From Ptiloglossa arizonensis (lineage: Eukaryota; Arthropoda; Insecta; Hymenoptera; Colletidae), in NCBI RefSeq assembly GCF_051014685.1, contig NW_027479551.1:36683-100682 (forward strand): DNA of 64,000 bases, read 5' to 3'. The notes under the pieces were generated by a model. The model was not told where the DNA came from, did not search any database, and worked only from the letters and a program-made list of their open reading frames with translations. Made by a program: the position numbers and the translations under genes. Within the stretch, counting starts at the first letter, position 1; every line of letters begins with the position of its first letter. Positions 43,365 to 59,200 of the stretch are shown here, in pieces.

Positions 43365-44824
43365 AAACGTATAACGTGTAACGCATAACGTATAACGTAT
43401 AACGCATAACGTATAACGTATAACGTGTAACGAAGAACGTATAACGAATAACGTATAACGTATATCGTATAACGTAGAACGTATAACGTATAACGTATAA
43501 CGTATAACGTATAACGTATAACGTATAACGTATAACGTATAACGTATAACGTATAACGTATAACGTATAACGTATAACGTATAACGTATAACGTATAACG
43601 TATAACGTATAACGTATAACGTATAACGAATAACGTAAAACGTATGACGCATAACGTATAACGTATAACGTGTAACGAAGAACGTATAACGAATAACGTA
43701 TAAGGTATAACGTATAACGTGTAACGAAGAACGTATAACGAATAACGTATAACGTATATCGTATAACGTAGAACGTATAACGTATAACGTACAACGTATA
43801 ACGTATAACGTATAACGTATAACGTATAACGTATAACGTATAACGTATAACGTATAACGTATAACGTATAACGTATAACGTATATCGTATAACGTATAAC
43901 GTATAACGTATAACGTATAACGTATAACGTATAACGTATAACGAATAACGTATAACGTAAAACGTATAACGTATAACGTATAACGTATAACGTATAACCT
44001 ATGACGTATAACGTATGACGCATAACGTATAACGTATAACGTGTAACGAAGAACGTATAACGAATAACGTATAAGGTATATCGTATAACGTAGAACGTAT
44101 AACGTATAACGTATATCGTAAAATGTATAACGTATAACGTATAACGTATAACGTATAACGTATAACGTATAACGTATAACGTATACCGAATAACGTATAA
44201 CGTATAACGTACAACGTATATCGTAAAACGTATAACGTATAACGTATAACGTATAACGTATAACGTATAACGTATAACGTATAACGTATACCGTATAACG
44301 TATAACGTATAACGTATAACGTATAACGTATAACGTGTAACGTATAACGTATAACGTATATCGTATAACGTATAACGTATAACGTATAACGTATGACGTA
44401 TAACGTATAACGTATAACGTATAACGTATAACGTATAACGTATAACGTATAACGTATAACGTATAACGTATAACGTATAACGTATAACGAATAACGTAAA
44501 ACGTATAACGTATGACGTATCACGAATAACGTAAAACGTATAACGCATAACGTATAACGTATAACGTGTAACGAAGAACGTATAACGAATAACGTAAAAC
44601 GTATAACGCTTAACATGTAACGTATAACGTATAACGTATAACGTATAACGTATAACGTATAACGTATAACGTATAACGTATAAGGTATAACGTATAACGT
44701 AAAACGTGTAACGCATAACGTATATCGTATACCGCATAACGTATAACGTATATCGTATAACGTATAACGCATAAAGAATAACGTATAACGTATAACCTAT
44801 GACGTATAACGTATAACGTATAAC
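43365..44824. repeat. Satellite stretch linking two HOR regions
   Basis: No gene is seen. It carries GTGTAACGAAGAACG repeats, about 140 bp of canonical units (43,487-43,627), and from about 44,510 a segment sharing the rare GCTTAACATG and TATCACG order with 27.88-28.18 kb. Confidence 0.75.
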
Positions 44825-47800
44825 GAATAGCGTATAACGTAAAACGTATAACGTATAACGTATAACGTATAACGTATAACCTATGACGTATAACGTATAA
44901 CGTATAACGTATAACGTATAAAGTATAACGTATAACGTATAACGTATAACGTATAACGTATAACGTATAACGTATAACGTATAACGTATAACGTATAACG
45001 TATAACGTATACCGTATAACGTATAACGTATAACTTATAACGTATATCGTAAAACGTATAACGTATGACGTATAAAGAATAACGTATAACGTATAACGTA
45101 TAAAGAATAACGTATAACGTATAACGTATAACGAATAACGTAAAACGTATAACGTATAACGCATAACGTATAACGTATAACGTGTAACGAAGAACGTATA
45201 ACGAATAACGTATAAGGTATATCGTATAACGTAGAACGTATAACGTATAACGTATATCGTAAAACGTATAACGTATAACGTATAACGTATAACGTATAAC
45301 GTATAACGTATAACGTATAACGTATAACGTAAGCCGTATAACGTATAACGTATAACTCATAACGTATATCGTAAAACGTATAACGTATGACGTATAAAGA
45401 ATAACGTATAACGTATAACGTATAAAGAATAACGTATAACGTATAACGTATAACGCATAACGTAAAACGTATAACGTGTAACGCATAAGGTATAACGTAT
45501 AACGCATAACGTATAACGTATAACGTGTAACGAAGAACGTATAACGTATAACGTATAACGTATAACGTATAACGTATAACGTATAACGTATAACGTATAC
45601 CGTATAACGTATAACGTATAACGTACAACGTATATCGTAAAACGTATAACGTATGACGTATAAAGAATAACGTGTAACGTATAACGTATAAAGAATAACG
45701 TATAACGTATAACCTATGACGTATAACGTATAACGTATAACGTATAACGTATATCGTATAACGTATAACGTATAACGTATAACGTATAACGTATAACGTA
45801 TATTGTAGAACGTATAACGTATAACGTATATCGTAAAACGTATAACGTATAACGTATAACGTATAACGTATAACGTATAACGTATAACGTATAACGTATA
45901 ACGTATACCGTATAACGTATAACGTATAACGTATAACGTATAACGTATAACGTATAACGAATAACGTATAACATATAACGTATTACGTATAACGTATAAC
46001 GTATAACGAATAACGTAAAACGTATAACGCATAACGTATAACGTATAACGTATAACGTATAACGTATAACGTATAACGTATAACGTATAACGTATAACGT
46101 AAAACGTATAACGCATAACGTATATCGTATACCGTATAACGTATAACGTATATCGTATAACGTATTACGCATAAAGAATAACGTATAACGTATAACGTAT
46201 AACGTATAACGTATAACGAATAACGTAAAACGTATAACGTATAACGTATAACGTATAACGTATAACGTATAACGTATAACGTATAACGTATAACGTATAA
46301 CGTATATCGTATAACGTATAACGTACAACGTATAACGTATAACGTATAACGTATATTGTAGAACGTATAACGTATAACGTATAACGTATAACGTATAACG
46401 CATAAAGAATAACGTATAACGTATAACCTATGACGTATAACGTATACCGTATAACGTATAACGTATAACGTATAACGTATAACGTATAACGTATAACGTA
46501 TAACGTATAACGTATAACGTATAACGTATAACGTATAACGTATAACCTATAACGTATAACGTATAACGTATAACGTACAACGTACAACGTATATCGTAAA
46601 ACGTATAACGTATGACGTATAAAGAATAACGTATGACGTATAACGTATAAAGAATAACGTATACCGTATAACCTATGACGTATAACGTATAACGTATAAC
46701 GTATAACGTATATCGTATAACGTATAACGTATAACGTATAACGTATAACGTATAACGTATATTGTAGAACGTATAACGTATAACGTATAACGTATAACGT
46801 ATAACGTATAACGCATAAAGAATAACGTATAACGTATAACCTATGACGTATAACGTATAACGTATAACGTATAACGTATATCGTATAACGTATAACGTAT
46901 AACGTATAACGTATAACGTATAACGTATAACGTATAACGTATAACGTATAACGTATAACGTATAACGTATTACGTATAACGTATAACGTATAACGTATAA
47001 CGTATAACGTATAACGTATAACGTATAACGTATAACGTGTAACGTATAACGTATAACGTATAACGTATAACGTATAACGTATAACGTATAACGTATAACG
47101 TATAACGTATAACGTATAACCTATAACGTATAACGTATAACGTATAACGTATAACGTATAACGTATAACGTATAACGTATAACGTATAACGTATAACCTA
47201 TAACGTATAACGTATAACGTATAACGTATAACGTATAACGTATAACGTATAACGTATAACGTATAACGTATAACGTATAACGTATAACGTATAACGAATA
47301 ACGTAAAACGTATAACGTATAACGTATAACGTATAACGTATAACGTATAACGTGTAACGTATAACCTATGATGTATAACGTATAACGTATAACGTATAAC
47401 GTATAAAGTATAACGTATAACGTATAACGTATAACGTATAACGTATAACCTATAACGTATAACGTATAACGTATCACGTATAACGTATAACGTATAACGT
47501 ATAACGTATAACGTATAACGTATAACGTATAACCTATGACGTATAACGTATAACGTATAACGTGTAACGTATATCGTATAACGTATAACGTATAACGTAT
47601 AACGTATAACGTATAACGTATAACGTATAACGAATAACGTATAACGTAAAACGTATAACGTATAACGTATAACGTATAACGTATAACCAATGACGTATAA
47701 CGTATAACGCATAACGTTTAACGTATAACGTGTAACAAAGAACGTATAACGCATAACGTTTAACGTATAACGTGTAACAAAGAACGTATAACGAATAACG

Positions 47801-50800
47801 TATAACGTATATCGTATAACGTAGAACGTATAACGTATAACGTATAACGTATAACGTATAACGTATTACGTATAACGTATAACGTATAACGTATAACGTA
47901 TAACGTATAACGTATAACGTATAACGTATAACGTATAACGTAAAACGTATAACGTATTACGTATAACGTATAACGTATAACGTATAACGTATAACGTATA
48001 ACGTATAACGTATAACGTATAACGTATAAAGAATAACGTATAACGTATAACGTATAACGAATAACGTAAAACGTATAACGTGTAACGCATAACGTATAAC
48101 GTATAACGTATAACGTATACCGTATAACGTATAACGTATAACTTATAACGTATATCGTAAAACGTATAACGTATGACGTATAACGTATAACGTATAACGT
48201 ATACCGTATAACGTATAACGTATAACGTACAACGTATATCGTAAAACGTATAACTTATGACGTATAAAGAATAACGTATAACGTATAACGTATAAAGAAT
48301 AACGTATAACGTATAACCTATGACGTATAACGTATAACGTATAACGTATAACGTATATCGTATAACGTATAACGTATAACGTATAACGTATAACGAATAA
48401 CGTTTAACGTAAAACGTATAACGTATAACGTATAACGTATAACGTATAACCTATGACGTATAACGTATGACGCATAACGTATAACGTATAACGTGTAACG
48501 AAGAACGTATAACGAATAACGTATAAGGTATATCGTATAACGTAGAACGTATAACGTATAACGTATATCGTAAAACGTATAACGTATAACGTATAACGTA
48601 TAACGTATAACGTATAACGTATAACGTATAACGTATACCGAATAACGTATAACGTATAACGTACAGCGTATATCGTAAAACGTATAACGTATAACGTATA
48701 ACGTATAACGTATAACGTATAACGTATAACGTATAACGTATACCGTATAACGTATAACGTATAACGTATAACGTATAACGTATAACGAATAACGTATAAC
48801 GTAAAACGTATAACGTATAACGTATAACGTATAACGTATAACCTATGACGTATAACGTATAACGTATAACGTATAACGTATAAAGTATAACGTATAATGT
48901 ATAACGTATAACGTATAACGTATAACGTATAACGTATAACGTATAACGTATAACGTATAACGTATACCGAATAACGTATAACGTATAACGTACAGCGTAT
49001 ATCGTAAAACGTATAACGTATAACGTATAACGTATAACGTATAACGTATAACGTATAACGTATAACGTATACCGAATAACGTATAACGTATAACGTACAG
49101 CGTATATCGTAAAACGTATAACGTATAACGTATAACGTATAACGTATAACGTATAACGTATAACGTATACCGTATAACGTATAACGTATAACGTATAACG
49201 TATAACGTATAACGTATAACGTATAACGTATAACGTATAACGTATAACGTATTACGTATAACGTATAACGTATAACGAATAACGTAAAACGTATAACGCA
49301 TAACGTATAACGTATAACGTATAACGTATAACGTATAACGTATAACGTATAACGTATAACGTATAACGTAAAACGTATAACGCATAACGTATATCGTATA
49401 CCGTATAACGTATAACGTATATCGTATAACGTATTACGCATAAAGAATAACGTATAACGTATAACGTATAACGTATAACGTATAACGAATAACGTAAAAC
49501 GTATAACGTATAACGTATAACGTATAACGTATAACGTATAACGTGTAACGTATAACCTATGATGTATAACGTATAACGTATAACGTATAACGTATAAAGT
49601 ATAACGTATAACGTATAACGTATAACGTATAACGTATAACCTATAACGTATAACGTATAACGTATCACGTATAACGTATAACGTATAACGTATAACGTAT
49701 AACGTATAACGTATAACGTATAACCTATGACGTATAACGTATAACGTATAACGTGTAACGTATATCGTATAACGTATAACGTATAACGTATAACGTATAA
49801 CGTATAACGTATAACGTATAACGAATAACGTATAACGTAGAACGTATAACGTATAACGTATAACGTATAACGTATAACCAATGACGTATAACGTATAACG
49901 CATAACGTTTAACGTATAACGTGTAACAAAGAACGTATAACGCATAACGTTTAACGTATAACGTGTAACAAAGAACGTATAACGAATAACGTATAACGTA
50001 TATCGTATAACGTAGAACGTATAGCGTATAACGTATAACGTATAACGTATTACGTATAACGTATAACGTATAACGTATAACGTATAACGTATAACGTATA
50101 ACGTATAACGTATAACGTATAACGTAAAACGTATAACGTATTACGTATAACGTATAACGTATAACGTATAACGTATAACGTATAACGTATAACGTATAAC
50201 GTATAACGTATAACGTATAACGAATAACGTAAAACGTATGACGCATTACATATTACGTATAACGTAGAACGTATAACGTATAACGTATATCGTAAAACGT
50301 ATAACGTATAACGTATAACGTATAACGTATAACGAATAACGTAAAACGTATAACGCATAACGTATAACGTATAACGTGTAACGAAGAACGTATAACGAAT
50401 AACGTATAACGTATATCGTATAACGTAGAACGTATAACGTATAACGTATAACGTGTAACGAAGAACGTATAACGAATAACGTATAACGTATATCGTATAA
50501 CGTAGAACGTATAACGTATAACGTACGACGTATAACGTATAACGTATAACGTATACCGTATAACGTATAACGTATAACTTATAACGTATATCGTAAAACG
50601 TATAACGTATGACGTATAAAGAATAACGTATAACGTATAACGTATAAAGAATAACGTATAACGTATAACGTATAACGAATAACGTAAAACGTATAACGTG
50701 TAACGCATAACGTATAACGTATAACGTATAACGTATAACGTATAACGTATAACGTATGACGTATAACGTATAACGTATAACGTATAACGTATAACGTATA

Positions 50801-52160
50801 ACGTATAACGTATAACGTATAACGTATAACGTATAACGTATAACGTATAACGTATAACGTATAACGTATACCGTATGACGTATAACGTATGACGTATAAC
50901 GTATAACGTATCACGAATAACGTAAAACGTATAACGCATAACGTATAACGTATAACGTGTATCGAAGAACGTATAACGAATAACGTAAAACGTATAACGC
51001 ATAACATGTAACGTATAACGAATAACGTATAACGTATAACGTATAACGTAGAACGTGTAACGCATAACGTATATCGTATACCGTATATCGTATAACGTAT
51101 AACGTATAACGTATAACGTATAACGTATACCGTATAACGTATAACGTATAACGTATATCGTATAACGTATAACGTATAACGTATACCGTATAACGTATAA
51201 CGTATAACGTATATCGTATAACGTATAACGTATAACGTATAACGTATAACGTATAACGTATAACGTATAACGTATAACGTATAACGTATAACGTATAACG
51301 TATAACGTATAACGTATAACGTATAACGTATAACGTATAACGTATAACGTATATCGTATAACGTATAACGCATAAAGAATAACGTATAACGTATAACCTA
51401 TGACGTATAACGTATAACGTATGACGTATAACGTATATCGTATAACGTATAACGTATAACGTATAACGTATAAAGAATAACGTATAACGTATAACGTATA
51501 ACGAATAACGTAAAACGTATAACGTATAACGCATAACGTATAACGTATAACGTGTAACGAAGAACGTATAACGAATAACGTATAAGGTATATCGTATAAC
51601 GTAGAACGTATAACGTATAACGTATATCGTAAAACGTATAACGTATAACGTATAACGTATAACGTATATCGTATAACGTATAACGTATAACGTATAACGT
51701 ATACCGTATAACGTATAACGTATAACATATAACGTATATCGTAAAACGTATAACGTATGACGTATAAAGAATAACGTATAACGTATAACGTATAAAGAAT
51801 AACGTATAACGTATAACGTATAACGAATAACGTAAAACGTATAACGTGTAACGCATAACGTATAACGTATAACGTATAACGTATACCGTATAACGTATAA
51901 CGTATAACTTATAACGTATATCGTAAAACGTATAACGTATGACGTATAACGTATAACGTATAACGTATACCGTATAACGTATAACGTATAACGTACAACG
52001 TATATCGTAAAACGTATAACTTATGACGTATAAAGAATAACGTATAACGTATAACGTATAAAGAATAACGTATAACGTATAACCTATGACGTATAACGTA
52101 TAACGTATATCGTATAACGTATAACGTATAACGTATAACGTATAACGTATAACGTATAAC
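44825..52160. repeat. 6.7-7.3-kb HOR, copy 1
   Basis: The start is set at a GAATAGCG variant found at 44,825, 52,161 and 58,853. The CCTATGACG then TATACCG marker is at 46,427, 53,770 and 60,448. The copy is 7,336 bp. It includes TATTGTAGAACG variants (about 45,801, 46,344 and 46,748), paired GTGTAACAAAGAACG units near 47.73 and 49.92 kb, and extra CCTATAACG units near 47.2 and 47.45 kb not seen in copy 2. Internal order changes occur at 47.2-50.5 kb. Confidence 0.8.
48966..49175. repeat. 105-bp sub-repeat pair (15 units)
   Basis: The order ACCGAATAACG, TACAGCG, TATATCG, TAAAACG, then canonical units occurs at 48,966 and again at 49,071. A third, separate instance starts at 48,637. Confidence 0.88.
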
Positions 52161-55100
52161 GAATAGCGTATAACGTAAAACGTATAACGTATAACGTATA
52201 ACGTATAACGTATAACCTATGACGTATAACGTATAACGTATAACGTATAACGTATAAAGTATAACGTATAACGTATAACGTATAACGTATAACGTATAAC
52301 GTATAACGTATAACGTATAACGTATAACGTATAACGTATAACGTATACCGTATAACGTATAACGTATAACTTATAACGTATATCGTAAAACGTATAACGT
52401 ATAACGTATGACGTATAAAGAATAACGTATAACGTATAACGTATAAAGAATAACGTATAACGTATAACGTATAACGAATAACGTAAAACGTATAACGTAT
52501 AACGCATAACGTATAACGTATAACGTGTAACGAAGAACGTATAACGAATAACGTATAAGGTATATCGTATAACGTAGAACGTATAACGTATAACGTATAT
52601 CGTAAAACGTATAACGTATAACGTATAACGTATAACGTATAACGTATAACGTATAACGTATAACGTATAACGTATACCGTATAACGTATAACGTATAACT
52701 TATAACGTATATCGTAAAACGTATAACGTATGACGTATAAAGAATAACGTATAACGTATAACGTATAAAGAATAACGTATAACGTATAACGTATAACGAA
52801 TAACGTAAAACGTATAACGTGTAACGCATAAGGTATAACGTATAACGCATAACGTATAACGTATAACGTGTAACGAAGAACGTATAACGTATAACGTATA
52901 ACGTATAACGTATAACGTATAACGTATAACGTATAACGTATACCGTATAACGTATAACGTATAACGTACAACGTATATCGTAAAACGTATAACGTATGAC
53001 GTATAAAGAATAACGTGTAACGTATAACGTATAAAGAATAACGTATAACGTATAACCTATGACGTATAACGTATAACGTATAACGTATAACGTATATCGT
53101 ATAACGTATAACGTATAACGTATAACGTATAACGTATAACGTATATTGTAGAACGTATAACGTATAACGTATATCGTAAAACGTATAACGTATAACGTAT
53201 AACGTATAACGTATAACGTATAACGTATAACGTATAACGTATACCGTATAACGTATAACGTATAACGTATAACGTATAACGTATAACGTATAACGTATAA
53301 CGTATAACGTATAACATATAACGTATTACGTATAACGTATAACGTATAACGAATAACGTAAAACGTATAACGCATAACGTATAACGTATAACGTATAACG
53401 TATAACGTATAACGTATAACGTATAACGTATAACGTATAACGTAAAACGTATAACGCATAACGTATATCGTATACCGTATAACGTATAACGTATATCGTA
53501 TAACGTATTACGCATAAAGAATAACGTATAACGTATAACGTATAACGTATAACGTATAACGAATAACGTAAAACGTATAACGTATAACGTATAACGTATA
53601 ACGTATAACGTATAACGTATAACGTATAACGTATAACGTATAACGTATATCGTATAACGTATAACGTACAACGTATAACGTATAACGTATAACGTATATT
53701 GTAGAACGTATAACGTATAACGTATAACGTATAACGTATAACGCATAAAGAATAACGTATAACGTATAACCTATGACGTATAACGTATACCGTATAACGT
53801 ATAACGTATAACGTATAACGTATAACGTATAACGTATAACGTATAACGTATAACGTATAACGTATAACGTATAACGTATAACGTATAACCTATAACGTAT
53901 AACGTATAACGTATAACGTACAACGTACAACGTATATCGTAAAACGTATAACGTATGACGTATAAAGAATAACGTATGACGTATAACGTATAAAGAATAA
54001 CGTATAACGTATAACCTATGACGTATAACGTATAACGTATAACGTATAACGTATATCGTATAACGTATAACGTATAACGTATAACGTATAACGTATAACG
54101 TATATTGTAGAACGTATAACGTATAACGTATAACGTATAACGTATAACGTATAACGCATAAAGAATAACGTATAACGTATAACCTATGACGTATAACGTA
54201 TAACGTATAACGTATAACGTATATCGTATAACGTATAACGTATAACGTATAACGTATAACGTATAACGTATAACGTATAACGTATAACGTATAACGTATA
54301 ACGTATAACGTATTACGTATAACGTATAACGTATAACGTATAACGTATAACGTATAACGTATAACGTATAACGTATAACGTGTAACGTATAACGTATAAC
54401 GTATAACGTATAACGTATAACGTATAACGTATAACGTATAACGTATAACCTATAACGTATAACGTATAACGTATAACGTATAACGTATAACGTATAACGT
54501 ATAACGTATAACGTATAACGTATAACGTATAACGTATAACGTATAACGTATAACGTATAACGTGTAACGTATAACGTATAACGGATAACGTATAACGTAT
54601 AACGTATAACGTATAACGTATAACGTATAACGTATAACGTATAACGTATAACGTATATCGTATAACGTATATCGTATAACGTATAACGTATAACGTATAA
54701 CGTATAACGTATAACGAATAACGTATAACGTAAAACGTATAACGTATAACGTATAACGTATAACGTATAACCTATGACGTATAACGTATGACGCATAACG
54801 TATAACGTATAACGTGTAACGAAGAACGTATAACGAATAACGTATAAGGTATATCGTATAACGTAGAACGTATAACGTATAACGTATATCGTAAAACGTA
54901 TAACGTATAACGTATAACGTATAACGTATAACGTATAACGTATAACGTATAACGTATAACGTATACCGAATAACGTATAACGTATAACGTACAGCGTATA
55001 TCGTAAAACGTATAACGTATAACGTATAACGTATAACGTATAACGTATAACGTATAACGTATACCGTATAACGTATAACGTATAACGTATAACGTATAAC

Positions 55101-55293
55101 GTATAACGAATAACGTATAACGTAAAACGTATAACGTATAACGTATAACGTATAACGTATAACCTATGACGTATAACGTATAACGTATAACGTATAACGT
55201 ATAAAGTATAACGTATAATGTATAACGTATAACGTATAACGTATAACGTATAACGTATAACGTATAACGTATAACGTATAACGTATAACGTAT

Positions 55294-55503
55294 ACCGAAT
55301 AACGTATAACGTATAACGTACAGCGTATATCGTAAAACGTATAACGTATAACGTATAACGTATAACGTATAACGTATAACGTATAACGTATAACGTATAC
55401 CGAATAACGTATAACGTATAACGTACAGCGTATATCGTAAAACGTATAACGTATAACGTATAACGTATAACGTATAACGTATAACGTATAACGTATACCG
55501 TAT
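55294..55503. repeat. 105-bp sub-repeat pair (15 units)
   Basis: ACCGAATAACG begins at 55,294 and 55,399 with TACAGCG, TATATCG and TAAAACG following in each. Confidence 0.88.
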
Positions 55504-56014
55504 AACGTATAACGTATAACGTATAACGTATAACGTATAACGTATAACGTATAACGTATAACGTATAACGTATAACGTATTACGTATAACGTATAACGTA
55601 TAACGAATAACGTAAAACGTATAACGCATAACGTATAACGTATAACGTATAACGTATAACGTATAACGTATAACGTATAACGTATAACGTATAACGTAAA
55701 ACGTATAACGCATAACGTATATCGTATACCGTAAAACGTATAACGCATAACGTATAACGTATAACGTATAACGTATAACGTATAACGTATACCGTATAAC
55801 GTATAACGTATAACGTATAACGTATAACGTATAACGAATAACGTATAACGTAAAACGTATAACGTATAACGTATAACGTATAACGTATAACCTATGACGT
55901 ATAACGTATAACGTATAACGTATAACGTATAAAGTATAACGTATAATGTATAACGTATAACGTATAACGTATAACGTATAACGTATAACGTATAACGTAT
56001 AACGTATAACGTAT

Positions 56015-56224
56015 ACCGAATAACGTATAACGTATAACGTACAGCGTATATCGTAAAACGTATATCGTATAACGTATAACGTATAACGTATAACGTATAA
56101 CGTATAACGTATAACGTATACCGAATAACGTATAACGTATAACGTACAGCGTATATCGTAAAACGTATAACGTATAACGTATAACGTATAACGTATAACG
56201 TATAACGTATAACGTATACCGTAT
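56015..56224. repeat. 105-bp sub-repeat pair (15 units)
   Basis: ACCGAATAACG begins at 56,015 and 56,120. The first of the two carries an additional TATATCG after its TAAAACG unit, as does the one at 63,323. Confidence 0.88.
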
Positions 56225-59200
56225 AACGTATAACGTATAACGTATAACGTATAACGTATAACGTATAACGTATAACGTATAACGTATAACGTATAACGTA
56301 TTACGTATAACGTATAACGTATAACGAATAACGTAAAACGTATAACGCATAACGTATAACGTATAACGTATAACGTATAACGTATAACGTATAACGTATA
56401 ACGTATAACGTATAACGTAAAACGTATAACGCATAACGTATATCGTATACCGTATAACGTATAACGTATATCGTATAACGTATTACGCATAAAGAATAAC
56501 GTATAACGTATAACGTATAACGTATAACGTATAACGAATAACGTAAAACGTATAACGTATAACGTATAACGTATAACGTATAACGTATAACGTACAGCGT
56601 ATATCGTAAAACGTATAACGTATAACGTATAACGTATAACGTATAACGTATAACGTATAACGTATAACGTATACCGAATAACGTATAACGTATAACGTAC
56701 AGCGTATATCGTAAAACGTATAACGTATAACGTATAACGTACAACGTATAACGTATAACGTATAACGTATACCGTATAACGTATAACGTATAACTTATAA
56801 CGTATATCGTAAAACGTATAACGTATGACGTATAAAGAATAACGTATAACGTATAACGTATAAAGAATAACGTATAACGTATAACGTATAACGAATAACG
56901 TAAAACGTATAACGTGTAACGCATAACGTATAACGTATAACGTATAACGTATAACGTATAACGTATAACGTATGACGTATAACGTATAACGTATAACGTA
57001 TAACGTATAACGTATAACGTATAACGTATAACGTATAACGTATAACGTATAACGTATAACGTATAACGTATAACGTATAACGTATACTGTATGACGTATA
57101 ACGTATGACGTATAACGTATAACGTATCACGAATAACGTAAAACGTATAACGCATAACGTATAACGTATAACGTGTATCGAAGAACGTATAACGAATAAC
57201 GTATAACGTATAACGTATAACGTAGAACGTGTAACGCATAACGTATATCGTATACCGTATATCGTATAACGTATAACGTATAACGTATAACGTATAACGT
57301 ATACCGTATAACGTATAACGTATAACGTATATCGTATAACGTATAACGTATAACGTATACCGTATAACGTATAACGTATAACGTATAACGTATATCGTAT
57401 AACGTGTAACGTATAACGTATAACGTATAACGTATAACGTATAACGTATAACGTATAACGTATAACGTATAACGTATAACGTATTACGTATAACGTATAA
57501 CGTATAACGAATAACGTAAAACGTATAACGCATAACGTATAACGTATAACGTATAACGTATAACGTATAACGTATAACGTATAACGTATAACGTATAACG
57601 TAAAACGTATAACGCATAACGTATATCGTATACCGTATAACGTATAACGTATATCGTATAACGTATAACGCATAAAGAATAACGTATAACGTATAACCTA
57701 TGACGTATAACGTATAACGTATAACGTATAACGTATATCGTATAACGTATAACGTATAACGTATAACGTATAAAGAATAACGTATAACGTATAACGTATA
57801 ACGAATAACGTAAAACGTATAACGTATAACGCATAACGTATAACGTATAACGTGTAACGAAGAACGTATAACGAATAACGTATAAGGTATATCGTATAAC
57901 GTAGAACGTATAACGTATAACGTATATCGTAAAAGGTATAACGTATAACGTATAACGTATAACGTATATCGTATAACGTATAACGTATAACGTATAACGT
58001 ATACCGTATAACGTATAACGTATAACTTATAACGTATATCGTATAACGTATAACGCATAAAGAATAACGTATAACGTATAACCTATGACGTATAACGTAT
58101 AACGTATGACGTATAACGTATATCGTATAACGTATAACGTATAACGTATAACGTATAAAGAATAACGTATAACGTATAACGTATAACGAATAACGTAAAA
58201 CGTATAACGTATAACGCATAACGTATAACGTATAACGTGTAACGAAGAACGTATAACGAATAACGTATAAGGTATATCGTATAACGTAGAACGTATAACG
58301 TATAACGTATATCGTAAAACGTATAACGTATAACGTATAACGTATAACGTATATCGTATAACGTATAACGTATAACGTATAACGTATACCGTATAACGTA
58401 TAACGTATAACATATAACGTATATCGTAAAACGTATAACGTATGACGTATAAAGAATAACGTATAACGTATAACGTATAAAGAATAACGTATAACGTATA
58501 ACGTATAACGTATAACGAATAACGTAAAACGTATAACGTGTAACGCATAACGTATAACGTATAACGTATAACGTATACCGTATAACGTATAACGTATAAC
58601 TTATAACGTATATCGTAAAACGTATAACGTATGACGTATAACGTATAACGTATAACGTATACCGTATAACGTATAACGTATAACGTACAACGTATATCGT
58701 AAAACGTATAACTTATGACGTATAAAGAATAACGTATAACGTATAACGTATAAAGAATAACGTATAACGTATAACCTATGACGTATAACGTATAACGTAT
58801 ATCGTATAACGTATAACGTATAACGTATAACGTATAACGTATAACGTATAACGAATAGCGTATAACGTAAAACGTATAACGTATAACGTATAACGTATAA
58901 CGTATAACCTATGACGTATAACGTATAACGTATAACGTATAACGTATAAAGTATAACGTATAACGTATAACGTATAACGTATAACGTATAACGTATAACG
59001 TATAACGTATAACGTATAACGTATAACGTATAACGTATACCGTATAACGTGTAACGAAGAACGTATAACGAATAACGTATAAGGTATATCGTATAACGTA
59101 GAACGTATAACGTATAACGTATATCGTAAAACGTATAACGTATAACGTATAACGTATAACGTATAACGTATAACGTATAACGCATAACGTATAACGTATA

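Larger units (their letters stand above)
52161..58852. repeat. 6.7-7.3-kb HOR, copy 2
   Basis: This copy is 6,692 bp. TATTGTAGAACG recurs near 53,142, 53,697 and 54,101. A unique-looking CGGATAACG at 54,582 is shared only with copy 3 (61,260, offset 6,678 = 954 units). It ends in a region (about 56,760-58,850) that resembles 50,545-52,160 of copy 1, with unit-multiple length changes. Confidence 0.82.
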
